Below are positions 25,612-34,673 of a stretch of DNA of 64,000 bases, in pieces. The first letter of the stretch is position 1. Each line of letters starts with the position of its first letter. The notes under the pieces are model-generated. The model was not told the origin of the DNA. It was given only the letters and a program-made list of their open reading frames with translations, and ran no database searches. A program made the translations under genes and the position numbers. Source of the stretch: DASUNP01 sp035249305. GTDB taxonomy: Bacteria; Acidobacteriota; Blastocatellia; UBA7656. Where the stretch lies: contig DATFGQ010000037.1 of the NCBI GenBank assembly GCA_035249305.1, forward strand, positions 62,001 through 126,000, in the 5' to 3' direction.

Positions 25612-25881
25612 CTACCGCCTGTGGCCGCGACGGCGGTGCCGGTTGTAAAGGTAGCCGCCGCCCGCGCCTGCGCCTGCGCCGATCAGCGCGCCCTTCTTCC
25701 CTCCAATCAATGCCCCGCCTACGGCTCCGATGGCCGTTCCTACAGCTATGTGCTTAGTCTTGCTGTGGCGGTGGCGATAAGGCCGCCGGTGCGCGTCCGC
25801 GTCCGGCGCGAAAGTCAGGAACAGAAAGATGACGGCTAGAAACATCGCCAGGATGTTCTTCTTTCCAACAACTCGTACCAT
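25612..25881 (-). CDS. Exported glycine-zipper protein
   Basis: This 89-residue protein starts at ATG 25881, after GGGAGGAT. It has a signal peptide (ILAMFLAVIFLFLTFAPDADA), a histidine/arginine-rich spacer (HRRPYRHRHSKTK) and a glycine-zipper segment, AVGTAIGAVGGALIGGKKGA, with small-residue repeats of the GxxxG type, ending in RHRRRGHRR. Such modules associate with membranes or outer-membrane lipoproteins. Function is unknown; the His-rich spacer could bind metals. Confidence 0.8.
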   Translation of the reverse strand: MVRVVGKKNILAMFLAVIFLFLTFAPDADAHRRPYRHRHSKTKHIAVGTAIGAVGGALIGGKKGALIGAGAGAGGGYLYNRHRRRGHRR

Positions 25882-26085
25882 TTCCAATCCTCCCGCTGAT
25901 GAAATTCTCCTATAAACAGGTTGTAACAAACCTCATTCCATAAAACGCGGCGGGGTTTGGAGGGTCTGGAATGCGATTTGCCGTTTCGTCGATCATGTGG
26001 GCGTCTGCACCAAAAAGGTTCGTGATTACCTTCTGGAGCTACATTTTGAGTCTGTGCTAAGACATTAATTACCCGCAATCTGCTT

Positions 26086-27711
26086 ATGAGCCTGTCTATC
26101 CCTTCCCGGACACGAGCATTAATAAGACGCCTGTCTGTACTAGCTCTGATGACGGCGATCGCGGCAAACATCCTTGGCTCCACCAAAGAGAGTCCGACCG
26201 CCCTCTACACAGGTCCCCAGACCCTCTCTTACAACGAGATCGCCTCGATAGATTCGCCCGCGGGCGTCTCGGCCGAGCTAAGGCCGAAGCTCGAAGCGTT
26301 GATGGTGACGCCTTTCATCAGCAACGAGGCGCACCTGATCAATTCTGCTCCCGTGCTTCAACAGAGCGAGAAGCTGGGCGATTTCATACGCGTGGGCTCC
26401 TGGAACGTCGAGCGCGGGCTGCGCCTTGACGAGATAAAGATGGCCGTCGAGAACCCGGACCAGTTCAAGCAGCAGATCGGCTACGAGCCGGACAGCGAAA
26501 ACTTCCGCGAAGCCGTCGAGCAGATTGAAGTGCTGCGCTCCGTAGACGTGCTCGCGCTCAACGAGGCCGACTTAGGGTTGAAGCGCACGGGCTACAGGGA
26601 CGTTGCCAGAGAGCTGGCCGCCGCCCTGAAGATGAATTACGCCTACGGCGTGGAGTTCATAGAGATCGACCCGCTCAACCTCGGCTCCGAGGGATTCGAA
26701 GAAGTCTCGTCGGGCGAAACGAGGGTCGCGCTGCGGCGGTTGATAGACGTCGATCGCGAGCGTTATCAGGGGCTGCACGGCAACGCGATCCTGAGCCGCT
26801 TCCCGATACTGCGGGCTCGGCTCGTCCCGCTTAAGTGCCGGCCTTACGACTGGCTCGCGCATGAAAAGAAGCGTGTGTCGGTCGCCGAGAGCGCGCGCCG
26901 CCAGCTCAGCAAGATGGCTTTTCTGCAACGTGTCCCGCGTGAGATTCGTTACGGAGGGCGCTCGGTCCTCATAGCCGAGCTTGAGGTGCCGGAGCTCGAA
27001 GGCGGGCGTCTGACGGTCGTGGCGACGCACCTGGAAAACCGCTGCAAGCCGTCCGAGCGCAGGCTTCAGATGCAGGAGGTCCTGTCGCTCATCAAGGAGA
27101 TCGACGGGCCAGTGGTTCTTGCCGGCGATATGAACACGACGGGCAGTTCGATGAGGCCGACGACGATCGCCAACGAGTTTACCAAGCGCGTGAGCAACGT
27201 GAACTTCTGGGCGAGCCAGATGTTGAAGGCGTTCACGCCTTTCGGGCTGGCCTTCGACTTCACATCCGCGGCGGCGCTGTTCGCGCACACGGCCGGCGAC
27301 CCGACCGCCAGCGGCATCTTCCTGCTCGGCCCGAACAAGGAGGCAGACCTTTTCCGCGACATCGAGCGGTTCCGCTTCAGGGATGGCTTCGCGTTCGACT
27401 TCCGCGGCGACCCCGAGCGCACGATCAACAAGACCTCGGGCACGCTCGCCAACTCGAACCATCGCGCAAGCACGAAAGGCTTCATCTCGACTCACGCGAT
27501 GAAGCGGACCTTCTGGGCCGTGGGCAAGAATAAGCTCGACTGGATATTCGTCAAAGCCTACGCCAAGAACCCCAGAGGCAAATCCGAGCCCTACCGGCTG
27601 GCCCCGCACTTCGCGCGCACGCTCGAAAAATTGAATTACGGACTCGGCTACAGGATCTCTGACCACAACCCTGTGACGGTCGATCTGCCGCTAGGCGAGC
27701 CCCGGCTGTGA
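26086..27711 (+). CDS. Exported endonuclease/exonuclease/phosphatase-family protein
   Basis: This 541-residue protein has a hydrophobic N-terminus (LSVLALMTAIAANILGS) and an EEP-fold catalytic domain. Motifs in order: SWNVERG (about residue 105), NEADLG (about 158), NAILSRFP (about 230), ATHLENRC (about 309), AGDMNTT (about 346) and SDHNPV near the C-terminus (about 528). These are the metal- and phosphate-handling residues of the DNase I/sphingomyelinase superfamily. The substrate could be nucleic acid, lipid phosphate or inositol phosphate. Insertions between motifs make it longer than usual. No ribosome binding site is obvious. Confidence 0.85.
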   Translation: MSLSIPSRTRALIRRLSVLALMTAIAANILGSTKESPTALYTGPQTLSYNEIASIDSPAGVSAELRPKLEALMVTPFISNEAHLINSAPVLQQSEKLGDFIRVGSWNVERGLRLDEIKMAVENPDQFKQQIGYEPDSENFREAVEQIEVLRSVDVLALNEADLGLKRTGYRDVARELAAALKMNYAYGVEFIEIDPLNLGSEGFEEVSSGETRVALRRLIDVDRERYQGLHGNAILSRFPILRARLVPLKCRPYDWLAHEKKRVSVAESARRQLSKMAFLQRVPREIRYGGRSVLIAELEVPELEGGRLTVVATHLENRCKPSERRLQMQEVLSLIKEIDGPVVLAGDMNTTGSSMRPTTIANEFTKRVSNVNFWASQMLKAFTPFGLAFDFTSAAALFAHTAGDPTASGIFLLGPNKEADLFRDIERFRFRDGFAFDFRGDPERTINKTSGTLANSNHRASTKGFISTHAMKRTFWAVGKNKLDWIFVKAYAKNPRGKSEPYRLAPHFARTLEKLNYGLGYRISDHNPVTVDLPLGEPRL

Positions 27712-27785
27712 CGACGCGCGGCAAACAACACTTGAAAATAGGGCTCGCGCGCCTGTAGCATGACGGGCACACGAAGGAGGCGCGC

Positions 27786-29306
27786 ATGTCCGACAAGATA
27801 GATCGCCGTCAGTTCATCAAAGAGATGTCGATGGCCGCAGCGGCCGTGATGCTCTCTTCGGGCGTGCGGAGGGCCGAGGGGCGAGGCAAGGTCCAGTTGG
27901 CCGGGCCGCCGAAAAACGTAGTGATACTCGGGGGCGGATTGGCGGGGCTTGCGGCCGCTTACGAGCTGAAGCGCGCAGGGCATAAGGTGACCATACTCGA
28001 AGCGCGCAAGGCCGCGGGCGGGCGCGTGCGCACGCTGCGCAATTTCGACGACGGGCTGTTCGCGGAAGCGGGGCCGGTCAGCTTCCCTCAGAACCACACC
28101 TTCACCTGGGACTATGCCGACGAGTTCAACCTTCCGGTCATACCTTCGATAAGGTTCGGACTCGAATCGATCGCGCACGTTCGCGGCAGCCGGTTTCGCA
28201 TAACGGGAGGCGGCGCGTCGAACGTACCTTTCTCGCTGAAAGCAAGCGAGCGAGAGGCCGGCGTCTTCGGCCTGCCCGCGCTCTACCTCGGCTCATTGAT
28301 GCGCGACGTAGGCAACCCGCGCAAGCCGGGCTGGCCGCCGGATAATCTCAGAGAGATCGATAACATATCTCTGAAGCAGTTGCTCGAAGAGCTCGGCGCT
28401 TCAGACGGGGCTATAGACCTGATCGAGGCCTCGCAGCTCGGGCTGCTCGGGTTCGGGATCGATTCATTCTCCGCGCTCGACGGCGTGGTCACAGAGACGA
28501 TCGCCTCGGGCGGGCTCTTTCACGAGATACAGGGCGGCAACGACAAACTTCCCAACGCGTTTAAGAAGAAGGTCAAGAAGCAGTTTAAGAAACAGTCCGT
28601 CGTCCTGGCCATCTCTCAAAACGAGACGAGCGTCACCGTGACCTACTCGCAAAACGGCTCGGTGCAGACGATCACGGCCGACCGCGCCATCTGCACGCTG
28701 CCCTTCCCCATCCTCGGCGGCATCGAAGTCAGCCCGCCGTTCCCGGAAGACAAGCAGCGGGCCATAAGAGAGCTTAAGCTCACGCCCATCACGCGCACCT
28801 TCTTGCAGTTCAGCTCGCGCCCATGGGAGCAAGACCGTCTCGACGGGTACGGCATCACGGACCTGTCGATTCAAAACACCTATTCGCCCACGCTCACGCA
28901 AGGCGGGAGGCGCGGGTTGCTCGCTTCGTACACCGGAGGCCAGCGCGCGCTCGACTGGGGCGCGATGAGCGAGGGCGACCGCCAGACGATGACCCTCAAC
29001 AAGATGAACAGCCTCTTTAACAATCTCGGCGGCAAGTATGAGGAGGGGACGAGCCAGGTCTGGCAGGACGACGAGTGGACGCGCGGCGCGTTCACCTACT
29101 TTCAGCCGGGGCAGATGACGGGGCTCCTGCCGGTAGCGCAACGCCCCGAGGGGCGAATACATTTCGCGGGCGAGCACACCTCCGCCTGGCACGGGTGGAT
29201 GAACGGCGCTTTAGAGTCGGGCAACCGCGCAGCCGAAGAGGTCAACGCGGCGGAAAGCGCGCAGACAATCTTCGTGCGCCACGCCGCGCAGGATCGCTCA
29301 GCCTAG
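27786..29306 (+). CDS. Tat-exported flavin amine oxidase
   Basis: This 506-residue protein starts at an ATG preceded by GAAGGAGG. The N-terminus carries a twin-arginine signal (DRRQFIKEMSMAAAAVML). Then comes the dinucleotide-binding motif GGGLAGLAAAYELKRAGHKV (about residues 48-67) and the GGRVRT motif of monoamine-oxidase-type flavoenzymes, with a C-terminal GEHTSAWHGWMNGALESG where the FAD ribityl site lies. The family oxidises amines or amino acids outside the cytoplasm and gives hydrogen peroxide. A folded, cofactor-loaded protein fits Tat export. Confidence 0.88.
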   Translation: MSDKIDRRQFIKEMSMAAAAVMLSSGVRRAEGRGKVQLAGPPKNVVILGGGLAGLAAAYELKRAGHKVTILEARKAAGGRVRTLRNFDDGLFAEAGPVSFPQNHTFTWDYADEFNLPVIPSIRFGLESIAHVRGSRFRITGGGASNVPFSLKASEREAGVFGLPALYLGSLMRDVGNPRKPGWPPDNLREIDNISLKQLLEELGASDGAIDLIEASQLGLLGFGIDSFSALDGVVTETIASGGLFHEIQGGNDKLPNAFKKKVKKQFKKQSVVLAISQNETSVTVTYSQNGSVQTITADRAICTLPFPILGGIEVSPPFPEDKQRAIRELKLTPITRTFLQFSSRPWEQDRLDGYGITDLSIQNTYSPTLTQGGRRGLLASYTGGQRALDWGAMSEGDRQTMTLNKMNSLFNNLGGKYEEGTSQVWQDDEWTRGAFTYFQPGQMTGLLPVAQRPEGRIHFAGEHTSAWHGWMNGALESGNRAAEEVNAAESAQTIFVRHAAQDRSA

Positions 29307-29311
29307 CCTCA

Positions 29312-30478
29312 CTACTGACACTGTCTGGTGCATGCGAAAGGGATCGAAGGCCTGCCGTTGGGTCTCGTGACTATAATCGCGCCCGGCAGGTTTTCGCACA
29401 CCTTCCCATTGGCGACCATCCTCCCGAATCTACCCTCGCCGAGCGGGTTTTTATACTTCAGTTTCTTAGGCTCAACACCATTGATAAGAACGGTGGAGTT
29501 TTCAACAAAGGATGGGCCGAAGATCTCAAGGCTGATTGATCCTGATGGGCTGCGTTTAAGTCTGCAAGTAGTTATCTCGGCGATCGGCGCAGGCGTGTCG
29601 CCGCTTGGAGGCGGCGTGCCCTGACAGGTAAAAGTCACCTGTACGCCCTGCTCGTTGCCGAGCACGCAGCCTTCGGGAGCCTCGGCCGGTATTCTCAAAT
29701 TGCGGCTCGTCCCGTTAGGCCCGCTCGCGAAGATAAGAAAAGTCTTTCCCGCGTTGCCCGACGTGAAGTCGAATAAAGCATCGATCAGGTTGTTATTCAG
29801 AATAACGAAATGCGGCGACTCTATGACGTTGGCGGGATTGCTGCGCTCGACGGCAAAGACCCTGGTCACGTTCGGCTTGCCGTCGCCTTGAATAAAACAT
29901 GCGCCGGTGATGATCAGGTTTTGCGGGACGGCGCACGCGCCATCTGAAGGCGTGGCCGACAGCGTGATGGGCGCTCTCTTTCCCAGGGCGATATTGCATG
30001 TGATCGATTGCGTGAAGTCGCCAAAGATGTTGTCGTCGCCCGCGCCGACTCGCCTGGCCAGGGTGAGCTTTGCGACTCCGCCGCAGCAGGAGAGCGGGAA
30101 CGGCGTGCCCGACAACTGCGGCGCGAGCGGCGCGAGCGTCGCCTGCACGAGATTCCCGTTCACCAGCGTGATCTCTTTGAGCGGGATCACCGCTTCGGCC
30201 ACGCCGTCGCCGTTCGTGTCGCAAGAGATGGTGATCTCGTTAGGCATGAAGCCGCACCCTACGAAGTTCAGCGTCACTTCGCACAGCGCGTTTATTATCC
30301 CCACGGTCGACCCTTCGGCGACCTCGGGCTGATTCGGCGCGACGCGGACCGCGCCTTGCGGTAAGACTATCGGACATACGGGCGGGTTTTCCGTCTGCGC
30401 CTCGGCCGGCGGGCTCACGGTCGAGATTATTATTGCCGTTATGAGAATATGCAGCGCAGTTATGATAGCTCTTTTCAT
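29312..30478 (-). CDS. Secreted protein with repeated beta-domains, unknown function
   Basis: This 388-residue protein has a signal peptide (AIITALHILITAIIISTVSPPAEAQ) after AGGTGA and a mature part of beta-rich segments with several cysteine pairs (CGGVAKL, CNIALG, GACAVPQN, TCQGTPPP). Phrases such as GSTVGIINALCEVTLNFVGC and TVLINGVEPKKLKY resemble IPT/TIG-like immunoglobulin folds found in bacterial surface proteins. It converges on the oxidase gene with five bases between stops. I cannot assign an activity. Confidence 0.75.
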   Translation of the reverse strand: MKRAIITALHILITAIIISTVSPPAEAQTENPPVCPIVLPQGAVRVAPNQPEVAEGSTVGIINALCEVTLNFVGCGFMPNEITISCDTNGDGVAEAVIPLKEITLVNGNLVQATLAPLAPQLSGTPFPLSCCGGVAKLTLARRVGAGDDNIFGDFTQSITCNIALGKRAPITLSATPSDGACAVPQNLIITGACFIQGDGKPNVTRVFAVERSNPANVIESPHFVILNNNLIDALFDFTSGNAGKTFLIFASGPNGTSRNLRIPAEAPEGCVLGNEQGVQVTFTCQGTPPPSGDTPAPIAEITTCRLKRSPSGSISLEIFGPSFVENSTVLINGVEPKKLKYKNPLGEGRFGRMVANGKVCENLPGAIIVTRPNGRPSIPFACTRQCQ

Positions 30479-30707
30479 GATTTCACCTGCTTAAACGTCT
30501 TCGTTGAGCCGCCGGGCGAGATAGCCTTCGAGGTCAGGCCCTTCTGGATTCGCCAGTATCATATCAACCCAGCACTCTCTTTCAAACCCCGTCAGCTTAT
30601 AAATGAAAGTCGGCGGCGGCTATGACCCCTGCTTGTTCACCCGCGACCGCGCATGGTATAAGCTCTTACTTGTGCTCGCGACCAATACAACCCTGCTCGG
30701 ACAATAA

Positions 30708-32036
30708 ATGCTACATATCGCTTTCGTAAAAACCATAACGAAACCGCTGACGGCCGCTGTGGCCTTCGTTCAGGGCGCGGCCTCCGCGGCATGGACTTTC
30801 CCATCAGTCTTAGGCTCGGCGATGTTGATAGCCTGGGCGGCCGAGGCCGCGCAGTTCCTGCTGTCGCAAGGGCTGGCGCTCGCCATACTGGCGTGGCTAC
30901 AGACCTTGCCCGAGTTCGCCGTCGAGGCCGTGATTGCATGGGAGGCCGGCCAGGCCGCGCGCAACTATCCGCCGGGCTCCTACGAGGCGCAGCACGCCTC
31001 GGCCCTGATGACGGCAAACTTCACGGGGAGTTTGCGGTTGCTGGTGGGGCTGGGCTGGCCGATGATCTACGTGACGGCGGCCATGTTCTACCGCAAGCGG
31101 GCTAAAGAGAGACTCAACGAGATAAAGCTCGAAGACGAGCATGCCGTCGAGATCATCTTCCTGCTGATCTCGATAGGGTACTTCTTCATCGTCTACTTCA
31201 AGGGGACGCTGAACTGGGTCGACACGGTGCTGCTGTCGGTGATCTACTTCGTCTACCTATTTTTCCTCAACAAGATTCCGCCGCAGGCTGAAGAGAAGAT
31301 GGAAGACATCGAGCGGATACCGCGCTTCATCCTCCGCCAGCGGCGGGCCGTGCGCAACTCGCTGATCGTCGGGCTGTTCATAGCGGGCGGGTTGATATTG
31401 TATTTCGTCGCGCACCCGTTCTTAGAAAGTCTCAAGGCGATAGCGGTCGGGTTGGGCTTATCGACGTTCGTCTTCGTGCAGTGGGTCGCGCCGTTTCTGT
31501 CGGAGTTCCCCGAGAAGGTTTCGGCCTTCAACTGGGCGCGGAGAGTCACGACCGCGCCGATAGCCCTGATGAACATGGTCAGCTCTAACATAAACCAGTG
31601 GACGATGCTGGTGGCGATGCTGCCGATCGCTTATGGCATCGCCCACGGCAGCGCGAGCACTATAGTCTTTGACCAACATCAGAGCGTCGAGATACTGATG
31701 ACCATCGGGCAGTCGCTTCTGGGCGTGCTGCTTCTGGCCAACATGCGGTTTGCGTGGTGGGAGGCGGCGCTGCTGTTCGTGCTGTGGGCCGTGCAGTTCG
31801 TCCTCTCGGGGTTTGAGAAACCGCTCGATCCGGGGGCTCACAACAGCCTGGCGCTTCAGCTCGCCGCGTGGCTTTCACTAGGCGTCGAGCAGATCGAAGC
31901 CGTGGCGCGCATCGGAAAAGAGGTTATCACTTACATATATTTCACATGGAGCGCCATCATCATAATCGTGGCGTTCAAGCGCCGCAGCTTCGAGGCGATA
32001 ACGGTCTTCCCGCGGTTGATGCGGGAGCACTGGTGA
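30708..32036 (+). CDS. CaCA-type cation exchanger-like membrane protein
   Basis: This 442-residue protein has about 11 hydrophobic helices. Its two homologous halves carry alpha-repeat-like motifs with Pro-Glu pairs: LQTLPEFAVEAVIA (Pro68, Glu69) and LSEFPEKVSAF (Pro268, Glu269), followed by LMNMVSSNINQWTMLVAM. Paired acidic motifs of this kind are the ion-binding centres of Na+/Ca2+ exchanger superfamily proteins. The match is weaker than for typical family members, since the usual G-T-S context is altered, so ion specificity is open. It is followed by a universal stress protein. Confidence 0.65.
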   Translation: MLHIAFVKTITKPLTAAVAFVQGAASAAWTFPSVLGSAMLIAWAAEAAQFLLSQGLALAILAWLQTLPEFAVEAVIAWEAGQAARNYPPGSYEAQHASALMTANFTGSLRLLVGLGWPMIYVTAAMFYRKRAKERLNEIKLEDEHAVEIIFLLISIGYFFIVYFKGTLNWVDTVLLSVIYFVYLFFLNKIPPQAEEKMEDIERIPRFILRQRRAVRNSLIVGLFIAGGLILYFVAHPFLESLKAIAVGLGLSTFVFVQWVAPFLSEFPEKVSAFNWARRVTTAPIALMNMVSSNINQWTMLVAMLPIAYGIAHGSASTIVFDQHQSVEILMTIGQSLLGVLLLANMRFAWWEAALLFVLWAVQFVLSGFEKPLDPGAHNSLALQLAAWLSLGVEQIEAVARIGKEVITYIYFTWSAIIIIVAFKRRSFEAITVFPRLMREHW

Positions 32037-32061
32037 GCGCGGGCGGCGCGGGGAGGCGGCC

Positions 32062-32523
32062 GTGGAAAGAAAGAGTTTACTCGTGGCTGTGGACTTCAGC
32101 GAAAACGCCGAGGCGGCTTTCGAGGTGGCCTACGACCTGGCGCGCGAGCTTGGCGCGAAGCTCTTCGTCCTGCACGTGCAGGACGAGAACATCTTGCGCA
32201 CGGCCATCCGTGAAGACCTGTTCGACGATTGCGCGACCGACGAAGAGTTGGAAGTCGCCGTCAAGAAGCTCAACCAAGAGCGGCTGTCAAAGCTACTTTC
32301 GATCGCCGACCCGAATCAGGTCGAGATCGAACACCACTCTCAGCGCGGCGACCCAAAGGCCCTGATAGTCGAGCGGGCGACTAACATCAACGCCTACCTG
32401 TTAATCGTAGGCAGGCGCGGCGTGAGCTTGATCGACCGCGTGGTAGGCCATGTCACCGACAGCGTCATAAGAAAATCGCCCTGCCCCGTCGTAATCGTCA
32501 GACGCGAACACAGAAAGCAGTGA
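32062..32523 (+). CDS. Universal stress protein (UspA family)
   Basis: This 153-residue protein starts with GTG after GGGAGG. It contains the N-terminal SLLVAVDFSENAEAAFEVA and the ATP-binding tail VGRRGVSLIDRVVGHVTD followed by PCPVVIV, the G-2x-G-9x-G pattern of nucleotide-binding Usp proteins. Family members accumulate during starvation, oxidative or other stress. It lies 25 bases after the exchanger gene and is probably co-transcribed. The hairpin at 32528-32568 may act as the terminator. Confidence 0.92.
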   Translation: MERKSLLVAVDFSENAEAAFEVAYDLARELGAKLFVLHVQDENILRTAIREDLFDDCATDEELEVAVKKLNQERLSKLLSIADPNQVEIEHHSQRGDPKALIVERATNINAYLLIVGRRGVSLIDRVVGHVTDSVIRKSPCPVVIVRREHRKQ

Positions 32524-32527
32524 GCGG

Positions 32528-32568
32528 TCATCTGAAATTTCAGATTTGGGATTTGAAATTTCAGATGA
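32528..32568. repeat. Heptamer array/15-bp hairpin (ATTTCAG units)
   Basis: The arms TCATCTGAAATTTCA (32528-32542) and TGAAATTTCAGATGA (32554-32568) are exact inverses around an 11-base loop. Read linearly the units have 7-base period (ATTTCAG, ATTTGGG, ATTTGAA). It lies between the stops of convergent genes and may terminate both. Confidence 0.8.
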
Positions 32569-32573
32569 CTGCC

Positions 32574-33950
32574 TCACCCGCTGACCCTGAGCGAAGAGAT
32601 CGTCCACCACCCGCGGCCCTGCCTGCGCTCCTGTGTAGCCGTGATGCGGACGTGGCGCGCGCGCGTGGAGTCGAAGGTCGCCACCGAGCGGCCGTTTGCG
32701 CCGCCTTCGCCTTCCCAGACGGTCCTCCACCGGCTGCCGTCCTCGCTCACTTCGACGCGATAGCGGCGCGGGAAGTCCTGGTCGTAAGGCGTGTGGACCT
32801 GCACTACCCTTGATATGGTATAGCTCCCGCCCAGGTCTAAAAGGATGAAGCTACCGTTGTATTCCGGCGATTGAGTGGTCGCGTAAGTGTTCGTGTCGTC
32901 GTCGATCGCGCGCTCTATGTTGGCGAACCCCTGAGCGGTCGCGCGGCGTATCGGTCGCTCCAACTGGCGGTTGTCTTCGACAACTTCCTCGTCGCGGTTC
33001 GTGCGAAGCTCGGTTACAGACCACCAGTTAGTGCGGTTCTTATTCCTGAGCGCCGTGACGCGGACGTAGCGAGTGGTCACGGGGTCGAAGCTGGCGCCGC
33101 TTCGGCCGCGCTCGCCGGCTCCGCGCCACACTTCGCGAAAGGCGTTCTCGTCCCTGCGGCGGCTGACCTCGATCTTATACTCGCCGGGATAATCCTCGGG
33201 CCAGGGGTTGTGAACCTGTACGACGCGCGACAGCTCGTATTCGCCTCCGAGGTCGAAGACGAAATACATGCCAGCGTAATCGGGCGTCCCGCTCACGGCG
33301 CGCGTGTCTTGCTTGCCGTCGACGGCAAGCTGGATGTCTTTAAGCGTGCCCCCTATGCGGGCGTTGGTCAGGTCGGGGAGCTGCCCCGGCCTCGGATCTC
33401 TGGGATTCTCTCTAGGCGGCTCTGCCGTCGCGGGTATCGTCCGCACGTTGGTTGCGCCAGGGTCTATGCCGGCTTTGACCTCCGCGACCGCCCAGTCCGG
33501 CCCGCCCCCGCCCCCGCGCGTAGCCGTGATGCGTATGAAGCGCGCGCGCACGGCGTCGAAGACGGCCTTGCTCTCTCCGCGCGAGCCCGCGCCTTCAAAG
33601 GTCTTCATCCAGGGGCCGTTCTCCGAAGCGGCTACTTCGACTTGATAAGCGCCCGAGTAATGAGCCGGCCAGCGTCCGTGATCTTGAACCACGCCGACGA
33701 CGTTCTGCATGCCGCCTATGTCGAGCGTGAGCGACTGCCCGGCGTAGTTGTTGCGGGTCGAGACGGCGCGCGTGTTCAACTGCCCGTCGTTGGCGTTCGC
33801 AATGTCGGCGAGGTCGCCTGCGACCGCGACCGGGCGGACGGCCTTAGCCTGATAAGTCAATTGCGCGGCGGCCGCGCTCGCGGTGATAAGAAGTAACGCG
33901 GCGAGTGTCGGCGCGGCCATAATAGTTGAAAGCCCCTTTTTTGATCTCAT
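32574..33950 (-). CDS. Exported protein with three discoidin (F5/8 type C) domains
   Basis: This 458-residue protein has a signal peptide (APTLAALLLITASAAAAQ) and three tandem discoidin domains, about residues 35-165, 190-320 and 330-458. Each has a similar pattern: aromatic-rich LGGxYxISRVVQVH, a PxYRVEVSxDGSxWR-type strand, and a closing ARFxRITAT segment. Discoidin domains bind carbohydrates or glycosylated proteins, so this is probably a surface or secreted carbohydrate-binding protein. GAGGAGCG precedes the ATG at 33950. No catalytic domain is attached. Confidence 0.85.
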   Translation of the reverse strand: MRSKKGLSTIMAAPTLAALLLITASAAAAQLTYQAKAVRPVAVAGDLADIANANDGQLNTRAVSTRNNYAGQSLTLDIGGMQNVVGVVQDHGRWPAHYSGAYQVEVAASENGPWMKTFEGAGSRGESKAVFDAVRARFIRITATRGGGGGPDWAVAEVKAGIDPGATNVRTIPATAEPPRENPRDPRPGQLPDLTNARIGGTLKDIQLAVDGKQDTRAVSGTPDYAGMYFVFDLGGEYELSRVVQVHNPWPEDYPGEYKIEVSRRRDENAFREVWRGAGERGRSGASFDPVTTRYVRVTALRNKNRTNWWSVTELRTNRDEEVVEDNRQLERPIRRATAQGFANIERAIDDDTNTYATTQSPEYNGSFILLDLGGSYTISRVVQVHTPYDQDFPRRYRVEVSEDGSRWRTVWEGEGGANGRSVATFDSTRARHVRITATQERRQGRGWWTISSLRVSG

Positions 33951-34206
33951 AATCGCTCCTCGGTTTAATCTTCACCTATTCTTCATACTTTGCGATGGTG
34001 CAATAACGCTCTGGAGTTGCTCGGAAATTAGAGAAGCGTCCACGGTGGATCATTGATAATTCAATGTTACCACGCGGCCGAAAGCGGGGACAATCCAGGG
34101 AACTCTGATGAATTCAATTACTGTTACGCATAATGTGACTAAAATCGCCTTTCAACCGATATATCGGGGATGTTAGAATATATTAAGCTTAGGGAGAGGA
34201 TAATTC
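33951..34206. other. Divergent intergenic region with palindromic operator candidate
   Basis: This 256-base stretch separates the leftward discoidin gene from the rightward XRE regulator. Its content is AT-richer than the genes. It includes the perfect palindrome CCGATATATCGG (34156-34167) and the regulator's RBS AGGGAGAGG. No other structure is seen. Confidence 0.5.
34156..34167. promoter_or_regulatory. 12-bp palindrome, candidate operator
   Basis: CCGATATATCGG is a perfect palindrome 40 bases upstream of the XRE-regulator start. Autoregulation by small HTH proteins through such sites is common; binding here is a guess. Confidence 0.35.
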
Positions 34207-34665
34207 ATGATAAAGACTGACGAAGGAGATTTGAGCAAGTATGTGCGGCGCATAATGAAGCAGAAGGGGCTGACGCAGCGTGACGTTGAGCTCAGATCGG
34301 AAGGCAGAATAACGGACGGATATGTCGCCGACATTTTAAGAGGCGCGGCAAAGAACCCATCCGTCGAAAAGTTAAAGGCCCTGGCGGTCGGGCTAGGCGT
34401 CGACCTGCGCGAGATTTTCGACGTGGCCTGCGGCCCGGCTGAACGAACTGCGGGCGAGCCCCGGGGCGCGGATCGGTTAGACAGCGTATCGTTTCTTGAG
34501 ATGATGTTGGAAGTGGCGGAGAGTCCCGTGTTGATGGAGCTGATCGAAGAGGCGACCCAGCTATGGCCGGAAGAGCGCGCGGTCGCGCTTTTGATGCTCA
34601 AGTCAATCAACGAGCGGGAGCAGACGCCGAAGCGCGGCAAGAGATCGCCGCGCGGCGGGAATTGA
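34207..34665 (+). CDS. XRE-family transcription regulator
   Basis: This 152-residue protein has an N-terminal helix-turn-helix at about residues 10-65: LSKYVRRIMKQKGLTQRDVE, a second helix around ITDGYVADILRG and a third near NPSVEKLKALAVGLG. This pattern is characteristic of XRE regulators. The C-terminal half is acidic and helical (LDSVSFLEMMLEVAES and EEATQLWPEERAVALLML), probably for dimerisation or signal sensing. A strong ribosome-binding site (AGGGAGAGG) precedes it. The adjacent TPR gene at 34674 converges with 8 bases between stops. Confidence 0.85.
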   Translation: MIKTDEGDLSKYVRRIMKQKGLTQRDVELRSEGRITDGYVADILRGAAKNPSVEKLKALAVGLGVDLREIFDVACGPAERTAGEPRGADRLDSVSFLEMMLEVAESPVLMELIEEATQLWPEERAVALLMLKSINEREQTPKRGKRSPRGGN

Positions 34666-34673
34666 GCGTTGCT

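Noticed and set aside
30479..30707. Manganese (yybP-ykoY) riboswitch before the exchanger
   Set aside because: None of the conserved loops of that riboswitch can be recognised in the leader, nor in front of the GDT1 gene.
32574..33896. Long plus-strand open frame opposite the discoidin gene
   Set aside because: GC-rich antisense shadow; the minus strand has signal peptide, RBS and domains.
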